NCBI RefSeq assembly: GCF_036898465.1 | Contig: NZ_JARUMJ010000001.1 | Coordinates: forward strand, 7,998,001 to 8,062,000 | Source: Streptomyces sp. B21-105 | GTDB lineage: Bacteria; Actinomycetota; Actinomycetes; Streptomycetales; Streptomycetaceae | Reading direction: 5' to 3' | DNA: 64,000 nucleotides | Part shown: positions 8,906 through 16,991 of the stretch, in pieces | How positions within the stretch are numbered: position 1 is the stretch's first letter | How the letters are laid out: every line of letters starts with the position of its first letter | The notes under the pieces: model-generated | Seen by the model: only the letters and a program-made list of their open reading frames with translations | Told to the model about the DNA's origin: nothing | The model's database searches: none | Program-made: the position numbers and the translations under genes

Positions 8906-9993
8906 GGAAGACGACGGCGACCCCGGCCGACGTGGCGCGACGCGTGGGCGGCATCACGGTCCAACCGGGCCGGACGGAGAACGGTTCTGTGGCGGAGACC
9001 GGCTCGGTGACGAAGACTCTGGTCGCCGGTGACGGCGGCCTCGTGCGCCCGTCCGCGGTGCACGGCGTCGAGGCCGTGGCGCCGGGCGTCATCGCCGGCG
9101 CCGGACCGGTCGGCCTGCCGGGCGAGCGGCCCACCGTGCGGCTGCGCGACAGCGGGCCGGAGGAGCAGCCCCGCTACGCCCCCGAGTGGCTGGAGCTGCG
9201 CGAGCCCGCCGACGCCGCCGCCCGGGCGCTGGACCTGCTCGACCCGCTGCGGATCCGGCTCGCCAACCTGCCCGGCCGCAGCGGGCTCGCCATCCACGAC
9301 CTGGGCTGCGGCACCGGCTCCATGGGCCGCTGGCTGGCCCCCCGGCTGGACGGCCCCCAGCACTGGGTCCTGCACGACCGCGACCCCTACCTCCTGCACT
9401 TCGCGGCCGTCGCCTCGCCGCGGGCGGCCGCCGACGGCAGCCGGGTCACCGTGGAGACACGACGCGGCGACGTCGCCCGGCTCACCCCGGACGCGCTGGC
9501 CGGCGCCTCGCTGGTGACCGCCTCCGCGCTGCTCGACGTCCTCACCCGCGAGGAGATCGAGACGCTCGCCGCGGCCTGCGCGGGCGCGGGCTGCCCGGCG
9601 CTGCTGACGCTGTCGGTCGCCGGCCGCGTCGAGTTCAGCGCCCCGGACCCGCTCGACCAGGAGATCGCGGCCGCCTTCAACGACCACCAGCGGCGCGCCG
9701 GCCTCCTCGGGCCGGACGCCGTCGACGTCGCCTGCGAGGCGTTCGCCGAACACGGCGCGACCGTCAAGGTGCACCCCAGCCCGTGGCGGCTCGGCGCGGA
9801 GAACGTCGGCCTGACCGCGCAGTGGCTGCGCGGCTGGGTCGGCGCGGCCGTGGAGGAGCGCCCCGAACTGGCCGAGCGCGCCGAGCCCTACCTGGCGGCC
9901 CGGCTCGCCGCCTGCGCGGCGGGCGACCTGCACGTCACCGTGCACCACAGCGACCTGCTCGCGCTGGCCCGCCCCACGGGCGGAGCCGGATGA
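8902..9993 (+). CDS. Class I SAM-dependent methyltransferase
   Basis: A 363-residue protein with a Rossmann-type methyltransferase domain. Motif I is clear (IHDLGCGTGSMGRWLAPRL, about residues 131-149), followed by WVLHDRDPYLL with the ribose-binding acidic residue. The first 90 residues are Gly/Val/Thr-rich and not recognisable. Start ATG overlaps the glycosyltransferase stop (ATGA), and its own stop overlaps the next gene in the same way, so 7317-11459 is one translationally coupled unit. It probably methylates the product or a sugar of the cluster; acceptor atom unknown. Confidence 0.87.
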   Translation: MRKTTATPADVARRVGGITVQPGRTENGSVAETGSVTKTLVAGDGGLVRPSAVHGVEAVAPGVIAGAGPVGLPGERPTVRLRDSGPEEQPRYAPEWLELREPADAAARALDLLDPLRIRLANLPGRSGLAIHDLGCGTGSMGRWLAPRLDGPQHWVLHDRDPYLLHFAAVASPRAAADGSRVTVETRRGDVARLTPDALAGASLVTASALLDVLTREEIETLAAACAGAGCPALLTLSVAGRVEFSAPDPLDQEIAAAFNDHQRRAGLLGPDAVDVACEAFAEHGATVKVHPSPWRLGAENVGLTAQWLRGWVGAAVEERPELAERAEPYLAARLAACAAGDLHVTVHHSDLLALARPTGGAG

Positions 9994-11459
9994 GCGCGGA
10001 GACGGTCGGCCCGCGGGTCCTCGCCGCGGCGGCGCCCGTGCTGTGGGGCGGGGCCGCCCGGCCTGCCGTCCTGCCTGCCGCCGTCCTGCCTGCTGCCCGG
10101 CGGCCGCCGCGCGGACCCGTGGCCGTCCGCACCGGGCCCGCCGTGTCCGAGGCCCGCATCGGGGTCATCGTGACCGAACCGCACACCGATTCACACACCG
10201 GGCCGCGCACCGATTCACACACCGAACCGCACACCGGGCCGCGCACCGGGTCGTCCCGGCTGGGGGGCCTGCGCGCACTGCGGGCTCTGCTCGCCCACCG
10301 TGCCCTGCGCACGCACTTCGGGACCGTCGCCGGAGTCGTCATCCTCACCGTCCTGCTGTGGCGGCTGGGCACCGGCGTCTTCCTGGACGGGCTGCGGCGG
10401 ATCGACGCGCCGACCCTGCTGGCGGCGCTCGCCATCGGCGCGGTCACCACCGTGTTCAGCGCCTGGCGATGGGCACTGGTGGCCCGCGCGCTGCACATCC
10501 GGCTGCCGCTCGGCCCCGCCGTCGCCGACTACTACCGGGCCCTGTTCCTCAACTCGGCGCTGCCCGGCGGCGTCCTCGGCGACGTGCACCGCGCGGTCCG
10601 GCACGGGCAGAGCGCCGGCGACGTCGGACGCGGCGTGCGGGCCGTCGTCCTGGAGCGCACCGCGGGACAGCTGGTGCTGGCCGTGGCCGGCGTGACGATT
10701 CTGCTGACCCTGCCCTCCCCGGTCATGGCGGACGCCCGCCAGATCGCGCCGATCGTGCTGCTGGCCGGCGCGGGCGCGCTCGCCGTCGTCCTCGCCGTCC
10801 GCATGAACCGCGCCGCGCCGCGGCGTGGGGGGCGGCTGGCGGCGACGCTCGCCGAGGCGCGCGAGGGGCTGGTGTCGCGGCGCAACGGGCCGGGCGTCGC
10901 CCTGTCCTCGGCGGCCGTACTGACCGGGCACCTCGGGATGTTCGTGGTGGCCGCCCGGGTCGCCGGCTCCGGCGCCTCCGTGCTCACGCTGCTGCCTATC
11001 GCCGTCCTCGCCCTGCTCGCCATGGGCCTGCCGCTGAACGTCGGCGGCTGGGGCCCCCGCGAGGGCGTCACCGCGTGGGCGTTCGGCGCGGCCGGGCTCG
11101 GCGCGAGCACCGGCCTCGCGGTCGCCGTCGTGTACGGCGTGCTCAGCTTCGTCGCGGCGCTGCCGGGGGCGGTCGTGCTCGTCGTCCGCTGGTACGCGGG
11201 ACTGCGCGACCGGAGCCCCGGCGCTGCCGAGGCCACTGAGACCGCCAAGGCCGCTGAGCCCGCCAAGGCCGCTGAGCCCGCTGAGCCCGCTGAGGCCGTG
11301 CTGACCACCGTGGCCGCCGAGGCCGTTCAGGCTTCGGAGGATTCCGCGGTGAGCAGCGAGAAATACGCGCCGAAGGAATCCGCCAGGCTCGCCAGGAGTT
11401 CCTTTCCCTTTTCCGCGGACCCGAGGGAAGGACGGCCGATGACGCCCGAATCGGTATAG
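9990..11459 (+). CDS. Lysylphosphatidylglycerol synthase TM-region (flippase-like) protein
   Basis: A 489-residue integral membrane protein of the UPF0104/LPG_synthase_TM family, the flippase half of MprF. About residues 105-410 form hydrophobic helices with the family signatures FLNSALPGGVLGDVHRAVRH and LPLNVGGWGPREGVTAWAFG. There is no lysyl-transfer domain. The cytoplasmic N-terminus has a His/Thr/Pro repeat (residues about 61-87, encoded by a direct repeat at 10172-10247), and the C-terminus an Ala-Glu-Pro repeat. Such proteins are thought to move lipid-linked molecules across membranes. In this cluster it could flip or export a lipid-linked form of the product. The last 133 bases overlap the 3' end of the minus-strand creatininase gene. 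Confidence 0.85.
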   Translation: MSAETVGPRVLAAAAPVLWGGAARPAVLPAAVLPAARRPPRGPVAVRTGPAVSEARIGVIVTEPHTDSHTGPRTDSHTEPHTGPRTGSSRLGGLRALRALLAHRALRTHFGTVAGVVILTVLLWRLGTGVFLDGLRRIDAPTLLAALAIGAVTTVFSAWRWALVARALHIRLPLGPAVADYYRALFLNSALPGGVLGDVHRAVRHGQSAGDVGRGVRAVVLERTAGQLVLAVAGVTILLTLPSPVMADARQIAPIVLLAGAGALAVVLAVRMNRAAPRRGGRLAATLAEAREGLVSRRNGPGVALSSAAVLTGHLGMFVVAARVAGSGASVLTLLPIAVLALLAMGLPLNVGGWGPREGVTAWAFGAAGLGASTGLAVAVVYGVLSFVAALPGAVVLVVRWYAGLRDRSPGAAEATETAKAAEPAKAAEPAEPAEAVLTTVAAEAVQASEDSAVSSEKYAPKESARLARSSFPFSADPREGRPMTPESV

Positions 11460-12091
11460 GCGGACATTCCCAGCGTGAGCAGATGACGGCGGTCGTCCGC
11501 GACGAAATCGGCCGACTCGTAACCAGGCCGGACGAGTTCGGGGTGGGCGTGCAGCAGGATCGAGGTCTCGATCTCCCCGGCGTGCATGTCGGTGAGCAGC
11601 GAGGTCGACACCCCGGACCGCGTCAGCGCCGCCTCCCAGTCCTCCGGGGCCGGGAAGAGCGCCATCGGCTCACCTGCGGCGGTGGACTCCTGGACGACGT
11701 TGCCCAGGACGTAGTTCCCGCCGTGTCCGTTGACCAGCACCAGGGCCTCGACGCCCGAGCGGCGCAGCGACGCCGCGATGTCCCGTACCACCGCGTGAAG
11801 GGTCACCGAGGAGATGCTGACGGTTCCCGGCCAGGCCGCGTGCTCGTGCGAGCAGGCGATGGTCACCGGCGGGAGGAGGTGCACCGGGTACTCCCCGGCG
11901 ATCTCCCGGGCGATGGCGCAGGCCACCAGGGTGTCGGTGGCCAGCGGCAGGTGCGGGCCGTGCTGTTCGAAGCTCCCGACGGGAAGAACCGCCACCTGCG
12001 TCGAGACGCCGGCGCCCCGGGTCCGTACGTCTTCGGTAGTGTCCGTCGGCACCAGTCCGTACGCCGCCGACCGTATGTCCGAACCACTCAT
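11327..12091 (-). CDS. Creatininase-family amidohydrolase, possible FAPy deformylase
   Basis: A 254-residue metal-dependent amidohydrolase with the full creatininase signature. FEQHGPHLPLATD supplies Glu42, His44 and Asp53, NGHGGN supplies His123, and HAGEIETS near residue 175 supplies the last glutamate, so the two-metal site is intact. The family includes creatininase, MftE-type peptidases and the archaeal formamide hydrolase ArfB, which removes formate from the product of GTP cyclohydrolase III. The divergent neighbour 38 bases away encodes a GTP cyclohydrolase predicted to release exactly that formylated product, so an ArfB-like deformylase role is the best guess. The ATG is preceded by GGGAAGA. 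Its 3' end overlaps the flippase gene. Confidence 0.85.
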   Translation of the reverse strand: MSGSDIRSAAYGLVPTDTTEDVRTRGAGVSTQVAVLPVGSFEQHGPHLPLATDTLVACAIAREIAGEYPVHLLPPVTIACSHEHAAWPGTVSISSVTLHAVVRDIAASLRRSGVEALVLVNGHGGNYVLGNVVQESTAAGEPMALFPAPEDWEAALTRSGVSTSLLTDMHAGEIETSILLHAHPELVRPGYESADFVADDRRHLLTLGMSAYTDSGVIGRPSLGSAEKGKELLASLADSFGAYFSLLTAESSEA

Positions 12092-12129
12092 TTCTTCCCG
12101 GCCCTTCGTCTCTGCTTAGGAACCAGATC

Positions 12130-12789
12130 ATGACAGAAAAAATTGGCGTACTCGGCACGAAGACCCCGCAGCGCACCGGTGTGGAACGCGTGGTGAATGC
12201 CCCCCTGCCCACCGTGTACGGCAAATTCCAGGCGATCGGCTACATGGACCACGACCGAGGTGACGAACAAGTCGCCCTGGTGTACGGGGAGATAGGCGCC
12301 GAGGGGGTGCTGACCCGGCTGCATTCCGAATGCCTGACCGGAGACGCGTTCGGCTCCCAGCACTGCGAGTGCGGCGCGCAGTTGGAGTCCGCGCTGCAGG
12401 CGGTCGTCGCGGAGGGCAGCGGCATCGTCGTCTACCTGCGCGGCCACGAGGGCCGCGGCATCGGGCTGCTGGGCAAGCTGCGCGCGATGGCGTTGCAGGC
12501 GGAGGGCCTGGACACCGTCGAGGCGAACGTCGCTCTCGGGTTCCCGGTCGACGCCCGCGACTACAAGGTGGCCGCCGACATCCTGCGCGACCTGGGCGTG
12601 GACTCCGTCCGCCTGATGTCGAACAACCCGCGCAAGCGGGAGGCGCTGACGGACAACGGCATCAGGGTCGCCGAAGAGGTGCCGCTGCTGATCGAGCCGT
12701 GCGAGAACAACATCACCTACCTGCGCACCAAGCGGGAGCGGATGGACCACCGGCTCCCCCACCTGGACGCGGTGGCCCACTGGTCCTGA
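12130..12789 (+). CDS. ribA: GTP cyclohydrolase II paralogue, predicted formylated-product type
   Basis: A 219-residue RibA-family enzyme. The zinc site is intact (RLHSECLTGDAFGSQHCECG: Cys68, Cys79, Cys81) and so is the GTP-opening region HEGRGIGLLGKLRA (about 106-119). The residue equivalent to E. coli Tyr105 is Met120 (RAMALQ). In S. coelicolor SCO6655, the same Met120 was reported to stop deformylation, so the enzyme releases 2-amino-5-formylamino-6-ribosylaminopyrimidinone phosphate instead of the riboflavin precursor. This copy is therefore likely a dedicated pathway enzyme and not the housekeeping RibA. RBS AGGA precedes ATG. The short divergent gap with the creatininase gene suggests joint control. 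Substrate GTP is near certain; product specificity is inferred from one residue. Confidence 0.9.
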   Translation: MTEKIGVLGTKTPQRTGVERVVNAPLPTVYGKFQAIGYMDHDRGDEQVALVYGEIGAEGVLTRLHSECLTGDAFGSQHCECGAQLESALQAVVAEGSGIVVYLRGHEGRGIGLLGKLRAMALQAEGLDTVEANVALGFPVDARDYKVAADILRDLGVDSVRLMSNNPRKREALTDNGIRVAEEVPLLIEPCENNITYLRTKRERMDHRLPHLDAVAHWS

Positions 12790-12903
12790 GCGAGCCACGG
12801 CCCCCGGCCCCTCGGCTCACGGCCCCGGACCCCCGGCTCGCGGCCTCGGTGCAAGGGCCGGGCCGGGGCCGCGGCCGGCCGGGAGGCGCGCCGCCTTCCG
12901 CCG

Positions 12904-14133
12904 TCAGTCCGTGATCGCCTCGTGCACCAGGCGCTTGAGGTCGGGGTAGAGCTTCAGGGACCGCCTCGGCCTCAGCTGGGTCAGGAACTGCACGCTCACG
13001 TCGTGGGCCGGGTCGACCCAGAAGGTCGTGGTCGCGACGCCGCTCCAGCCGTACGTGCCGAGGCCCGAGGGCGCTTGAGTGCGGCTCGGGTCGATGACGA
13101 CGGAGACGCCGAGGCCGAAGCCGACGCCGTCGTTGCCGGGCTCGTCGTGGGCGGGGCGGCTGCCGAAGGCGCGTAGGTCGACGCCGTCGGGCAGGTGGCT
13201 GGCCGTCATCAGGTCGACCGTGTGCGGCTGGAGCAGCCGCACCCCGTCGAGCTCGCCGCGGCGGCGCAGCATCTCGGTGAAACGGTGGATGTCGTAGGCG
13301 GTCGCCACCATGCCGCCGCTGCCGGACAGGAAGCGGGGGCGGCCGGACAACGGCAGTCCCGGGATCGGCTCGATGCCGCCGCCGTCGCTGTCGCCGTACA
13401 GCTCCGCCAGCCGGCCGGCCTGCTCGGCCGTGACCTGGAAGCCGGCGTCGGGCATGCCGAGGGGGCGGAAGACCCGCTCGGCGACGAACTCGTCCAGGGC
13501 CTTGCCGGAGACGACCTCGATGACGCGGCCCAGGACGTTGGTGGCCACCGAGTAGTTCCACTGCGTGCCCGGCTCGAACTGCAGCGGCAGCCGCGCGTAC
13601 GCCTCCACCGTCCCGGCCAGGTCCGAGCCCGGCAGTACCGCCGACTCCAGGCCGGCCCGACGGTAGAGGGCGTCGACGGGGTGACAGTGGTAGAAGGCGA
13701 AGGTGAGACCGGCGGTGTGCGTCATCAGGTGCTTCACCAGCAGGGGCCGCTCGAGCGGGCGGGTGGTGACATCCGCTCCGGAGCCGGCCTCGTACACCCG
13801 CATGCCGGCGAACGCCGGCAGATGGTCGGCCACCGGGTCGTCGAGCCGTAGCCGTCCCTCCTCCACCAGTATCAGCGCGGCCACCGAGGTGACCGGTTTG
13901 GTCATGGAGTAGATCCGGTAGAGGGTGTCGTGCTCGACGGGGAGTCCGGCGGCGATGTCGCGACGGCCGTACGCGGTCAGGTGGGCGACCCTGCCGCCGC
14001 GGGAGACGGCCAGCAGGAATCCGGGCAGGCGCCCTGCGTCGACCTGGCGGGTGACGTGCCGGTCGAGGCGGTCCAGCGCCTCCGGGTCCAGCCCGGCCTC
14101 GCTCGGTTCGGCCTCTTGTCGCAGCAGTGCCAT
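12904..14133 (-). CDS. Serine hydrolase, class C beta-lactamase/esterase family
   Basis: A 409-residue cytoplasmic serine hydrolase of the beta-lactamase/transpeptidase-like superfamily. The nucleophile motif S-x-x-K is SMTK at residues 76-79. The second motif is Y194-S-V (WNYSVATN) where classical enzymes have Y-x-N, and a W-x-G (GWSG near 365) replaces KTG, as in family VIII esterases such as EstB. No signal peptide is present, so an intracellular esterase role is more likely than antibiotic hydrolysis. GGAGGAG precedes the ATG. It lies 63 bases after the MFS gene on the same strand, probably the third gene of the TetR-MFS operon, and may hydrolyse the exported compound. Confidence 0.87.
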   Translation of the reverse strand: MALLRQEAEPSEAGLDPEALDRLDRHVTRQVDAGRLPGFLLAVSRGGRVAHLTAYGRRDIAAGLPVEHDTLYRIYSMTKPVTSVAALILVEEGRLRLDDPVADHLPAFAGMRVYEAGSGADVTTRPLERPLLVKHLMTHTAGLTFAFYHCHPVDALYRRAGLESAVLPGSDLAGTVEAYARLPLQFEPGTQWNYSVATNVLGRVIEVVSGKALDEFVAERVFRPLGMPDAGFQVTAEQAGRLAELYGDSDGGGIEPIPGLPLSGRPRFLSGSGGMVATAYDIHRFTEMLRRRGELDGVRLLQPHTVDLMTASHLPDGVDLRAFGSRPAHDEPGNDGVGFGLGVSVVIDPSRTQAPSGLGTYGWSGVATTTFWVDPAHDVSVQFLTQLRPRRSLKLYPDLKRLVHEAITD

Positions 14134-14196
14134 CGTTCGTTCTCCTCCGGTGCGTTCGCTCGAGGCGTGGTCCCGGCCCGGCTCGACCGGACGGCC

Positions 14197-15645
14197 TCAG
14201 AACTCATCGTCGCGTAGGGACCGGCCGTGCGGACCCCTTTCGGCGTCAAGATCGATATGCGTCGCGTCGGCCGCCGACGAAACGCGGACGGCGGGAGGAG
14301 TGGGGACGGCGGGAGAAGCCGGGACGGCGGGAGGGGCGGGGGTCGGCCTGCCGGGCAGCGCGCGGCAGACCGGCAGTGCCGCGGCGGCGGCCAGGGCCAG
14401 CACGAGGAGCGGCGAGCGGGCCGGGCCGAGGCCCATGAGCACGGTCGCCGTCGCCACGCCCAGCACCGGCCCCACGTTCATCGCCGTCTGCTGCAGCCCG
14501 CCCGCGACCCCAGCCGACTCCGCGGGCGCCTGCCGCACGACGACATGGGTCGCCGCCACCATCACCGCCCCGAACCCCGCTCCCACCAGGGCGAACCCGG
14601 TGCAGAAGGAGAACGGCCCGACCGCCCGGGCGAGCACGAGGAGCCCGGCGGCGAGGACCGCTGTCGCGCCCGCGACCGTGGCACGGGCGCCGGCCCGGCG
14701 CAGCAGGACCGCGGAGGCGGGCGCGGCGGCCACCAGCAGCACGGCCAGCGGCAGACCGAGCAGGGCGGTGTGCAGCGCGGTGAGCCCCAGGCCGTCCTGG
14801 AGGACGTAGACGCAGGCGAACAGCCCGCCGTTGAGGGCCGCCGACGCGACGACGAGCATGCCGAGCGCCGCGCCCACCGCGGGGGAGCCGACGGCGTCCG
14901 ACGGCAGCAGCGGGGAGACGGCACGTCGCTCGTGCCGGACGAACGCGACGCCGGCGAGCAGGGCGACGGGAGCCGACCAGCCGAGCGCGGGCAGTGTGAC
15001 GAGGGTGTGCACCAGGCAGGCCAGGGCCGCCCCGAGCAGCAGGGCGCCCGGCAGGTCGAGCGCCACGCCCGCGGCGGGACGGGCCGGCTCCCGGGCGGCC
15101 AGGGCGAGGACGCCGAACAGCACCGTCGGCACGATGTTGAGGAGGAAGACGGCCCGCCAGCCGAACTCCGTGGCCAGCGCGCCGCCCACCACCGGACCGG
15201 CCGCCGCCGCCACGCCGATGGACGCGGTGCGCACGGCGAGGGCGGTCCGCAGCCGCTCGGGCGGGTACGCGGACCGCAGCATGCCCAGGGTGGCCGGTTG
15301 CAGCAGAGCGCCGAACACCCCCTGCACGACCCGCAGTCCGATCACCCAGCGCATGCCCGGCGCCAGCGCGAGACCCGCCGACGCGGCGCCGAAGCCGAGC
15401 ATGCCGAGGGCGAAGAGGCGGCGGTGGCCGTAGCGGTCGCCGAGCCGTCCGGCGAACACCAACAGGCTTGCCACCGCGACGAGATACCCGGTGCCGGCCC
15501 ACTGGACCTGGCTGAGGGAGGCGCCCAGGTCGCTGCGCAGGGCGGGCTGGGCGACGGTCAGGGCGGTGCCGTCCAGCGCGACCACCACGGCGCCGGCCAC
15601 ACTGCCGGTCAACGTCAGCGCCGGGGAGCGGCCGAAGCCCTTCAC
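14197..15645 (-). CDS. MFS drug transporter, QacA/EmrB (DHA2) type
   Basis: A 482-residue exporter with about 14 hydrophobic helices. The conserved DHA2 features are VALDGTALTVAQPAL in helix 1, GRLGDRYGHRRLFALG in the 2-3 loop and GVFGALLQPATLG plus the motif C region GPVVGGALATEFGWRAVF. The start used is the GTG that overlaps the TetR stop (GTGA), giving the normal N-terminus; an upstream extension would be Pro/Arg-rich and run through the regulator gene. It should expel a toxic compound by proton antiport. Immediate coupling to a TetR regulator with tandem operators indicates inducible resistance. The C-terminal tail is Pro/Ala-rich. Confidence 0.87.
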   Translation of the reverse strand: MKGFGRSPALTLTGSVAGAVVVALDGTALTVAQPALRSDLGASLSQVQWAGTGYLVAVASLLVFAGRLGDRYGHRRLFALGMLGFGAASAGLALAPGMRWVIGLRVVQGVFGALLQPATLGMLRSAYPPERLRTALAVRTASIGVAAAAGPVVGGALATEFGWRAVFLLNIVPTVLFGVLALAAREPARPAAGVALDLPGALLLGAALACLVHTLVTLPALGWSAPVALLAGVAFVRHERRAVSPLLPSDAVGSPAVGAALGMLVVASAALNGGLFACVYVLQDGLGLTALHTALLGLPLAVLLVAAAPASAVLLRRAGARATVAGATAVLAAGLLVLARAVGPFSFCTGFALVGAGFGAVMVAATHVVVRQAPAESAGVAGGLQQTAMNVGPVLGVATATVLMGLGPARSPLLVLALAAAAALPVCRALPGRPTPAPPAVPASPAVPTPPAVRVSSAADATHIDLDAERGPHGRSLRDDEF

Positions 15646-16313
15646 CGGCCCGCCTCCGGGCCGAGGTGCGCGTCGAGAACCGTGCGCAGCAGGGGGCGGA
15701 GGTCGTCCGTTCCGGTGGCGAGCTGGAGGCTGCCCCAGCGCCACAACTGGGCGATGCCGTGCAGGTTCGCCCACAGCGCGCCCGCGACCGCCCGGGCCTC
15801 GGGGACCGGGCCCGCGCTGCCGGGGCGGGCGGCGGCGACCAGCTCCACCAGCACGCCGAACAGCGGAAGGCTGGTGTCGCGCAGCTTCAAATGACCGCTC
15901 TCCAACAGGTCATGACGGAACATCAACTCATACATTCCGGGGTTCTCCATGGCGAACTCAAGGTAGGCGCGGGCCAGTTCGGCGAGTTCCGCACGCGGTT
16001 CGCGGGCCTCGCCGCCGCGCGCCGTCGTCACGCGGGCCGCGAGGTCGGTGAAGCCGCGGTGCGCGATCGCCGACAACAGCTCCAGGTGGGTGGGGAAGTG
16101 GCGTCGCGGCGCCCCGTGCGAGACGCCCGCCCGCCGCGCGATCTCCCGCAGCGTCAGCGCCGCGACGCCCTCACGGCCCACCAGCTCAACGCCGACGTCG
16201 ATCAGACGGGAGCGCAGCTCCTGGCCTGGGGCGCTCGCGTGGTGGGGGGCGGGTGCAGGGGGCGGGGACGGGGGCTGGGACGGAGGCTGGGACTCGGGGC
16301 GGCTCATAGACAT
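15642..16313 (-). CDS. TetR/AcrR-family repressor of the adjacent efflux pump
   Basis: A 223-residue TetR regulator. After a Pro/Ser-rich leader (residues 5-30), the helix-turn-helix lies at about 45-85 (LTLREIARRAGVSHGAPRRHF), and the remainder is a helical ligand domain of the TetR_C_33/WHG type (GALWANLHGIAQLWRWGSLQL). The annotated ATG at 16313 sits inside a palindromic operator; a second in-frame ATG at 16307 is also possible, and no clear ribosome-binding site precedes either, so the transcript may be leaderless. It should repress itself, the MFS pump and probably the serine hydrolase until an effector binds. Confidence 0.87.
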   Translation of the reverse strand: MSMSRPESQPPSQPPSPPPAPAPHHASAPGQELRSRLIDVGVELVGREGVAALTLREIARRAGVSHGAPRRHFPTHLELLSAIAHRGFTDLAARVTTARGGEAREPRAELAELARAYLEFAMENPGMYELMFRHDLLESGHLKLRDTSLPLFGVLVELVAAARPGSAGPVPEARAVAGALWANLHGIAQLWRWGSLQLATGTDDLRPLLRTVLDAHLGPEAGR

Positions 16314-16319
16314 TGTCTA
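16307..16319. promoter_or_regulatory. Palindromic operator 1 of the TetR regulator
   Basis: TAGACATTGTCTA is symmetric about its centre and shares the TAGACA/TGTCTA arms with the second site 24 bases away (centre to centre). It covers the first codons of the tetR gene, so binding would autorepress. Confidence 0.75.
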
Positions 16320-16329
16320 CCAGCGCGAG

Positions 16330-16344
16330 GTAGACAGTGTCTAC
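16330..16344. promoter_or_regulatory. Palindromic operator 2 of the TetR regulator
   Basis: GTAGACAGTGTCTAC is a 15-base palindrome (arms GTAGACA and TGTCTAC, one central base). Paired with the site at 16307-16319 it fits cooperative binding of two TetR dimers just upstream of and at the tetR start. Confidence 0.75.
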
Positions 16345-16487
16345 CATTCCTGCCCGGACGAGGGCGGCGTTCCGGTCGTAGGGCCTCAGGCGCAGGTCCG
16401 ACGGCCGATGCCCCGGCGGCCGGGCGCGCCTAGGCTGCCGGGGCGGACGGACGCCGTCCGTGACACCGCTGGTGAGGAGAAGCAGAG

Positions 16488-16898
16488 ATGCCCGTAGACG
16501 GCCGCAGTCACGTCCGTGTCGCCCGGCCCTCCCGCGACCTCGCCGCGGCCGAGCGGTTCTGGGCCGACGGGCTCGGCCTGCGGGTCCTCTGGCGGGCCGA
16601 GGGCGGCGACGAGCCCGGAGAGCACGAGCTGCTGATGCTCGGCTGGCCCGACGCCGGCTGGCACCTGGAGCTCGTCCACGAGCCCGGACGCCCCGTGGAA
16701 CCCCGGCCGACGGAGGAGGACCTGCTGGTCGTCTACGTCGACGGCCCCGTTCCGGAGGAGCTGGTGGCCCGGCTGGAGCGGAGCGGCGGCAAGCAGGTGC
16801 GGTCGCCGAACCCGTACTGGAACGAGTGGGGAGTCACCGTCGAGGACCCCGACGGGTACCGGCTGGTGCTGTGCCGGCGCGGGTGGTCCAACGCCTGA
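16488..16898 (+). CDS. VOC-family (glyoxalase/bleomycin resistance-like) protein
   Basis: A 136-residue protein with two beta-alpha-beta-beta-beta modules of the vicinal-oxygen-chelate fold. The first module holds HVRVARPSRDLAAAERFWADGLGLRVLW and a His in HLELVH; the second ends with the conserved DPDGYRLVLC strand. Such proteins bind metal or sequester drugs; function here is unknown. An RBS-like GAGGAG (16472-16477) precedes the ATG. The stop codon lies inside the first unit of a 13-base tandem repeat, so the C-terminus could drift. It stands alone between two minus-strand units. Confidence 0.85.
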   Translation: MPVDGRSHVRVARPSRDLAAAERFWADGLGLRVLWRAEGGDEPGEHELLMLGWPDAGWHLELVHEPGRPVEPRPTEEDLLVVYVDGPVPEELVARLERSGGKQVRSPNPYWNEWGVTVEDPDGYRLVLCRRGWSNA

Positions 16899-16983
16899 CC
16901 GCGTCGCCTGACCGCGATGCCTGACCGCACCGCCTGACCGCGACGCCTGACCCCAACGTCTGACCGCACCGCCTGTTCGCGGC
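16893..16983. repeat. Seven-copy 13-base tandem repeat
   Basis: The unit GCCTGACCGCGTC and variants repeat seven times without spacing (16893, 16906, 16919, 16932, 16945, 16958, 16971), the last copies degenerate. It begins within the last codons of the VOC gene, each unit carrying TGA, and ends 8 bases before the convergent gene's stop. No internal hairpin is obvious. Confidence 0.8.
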
Positions 16984-16991
16984 GCCCCGGA

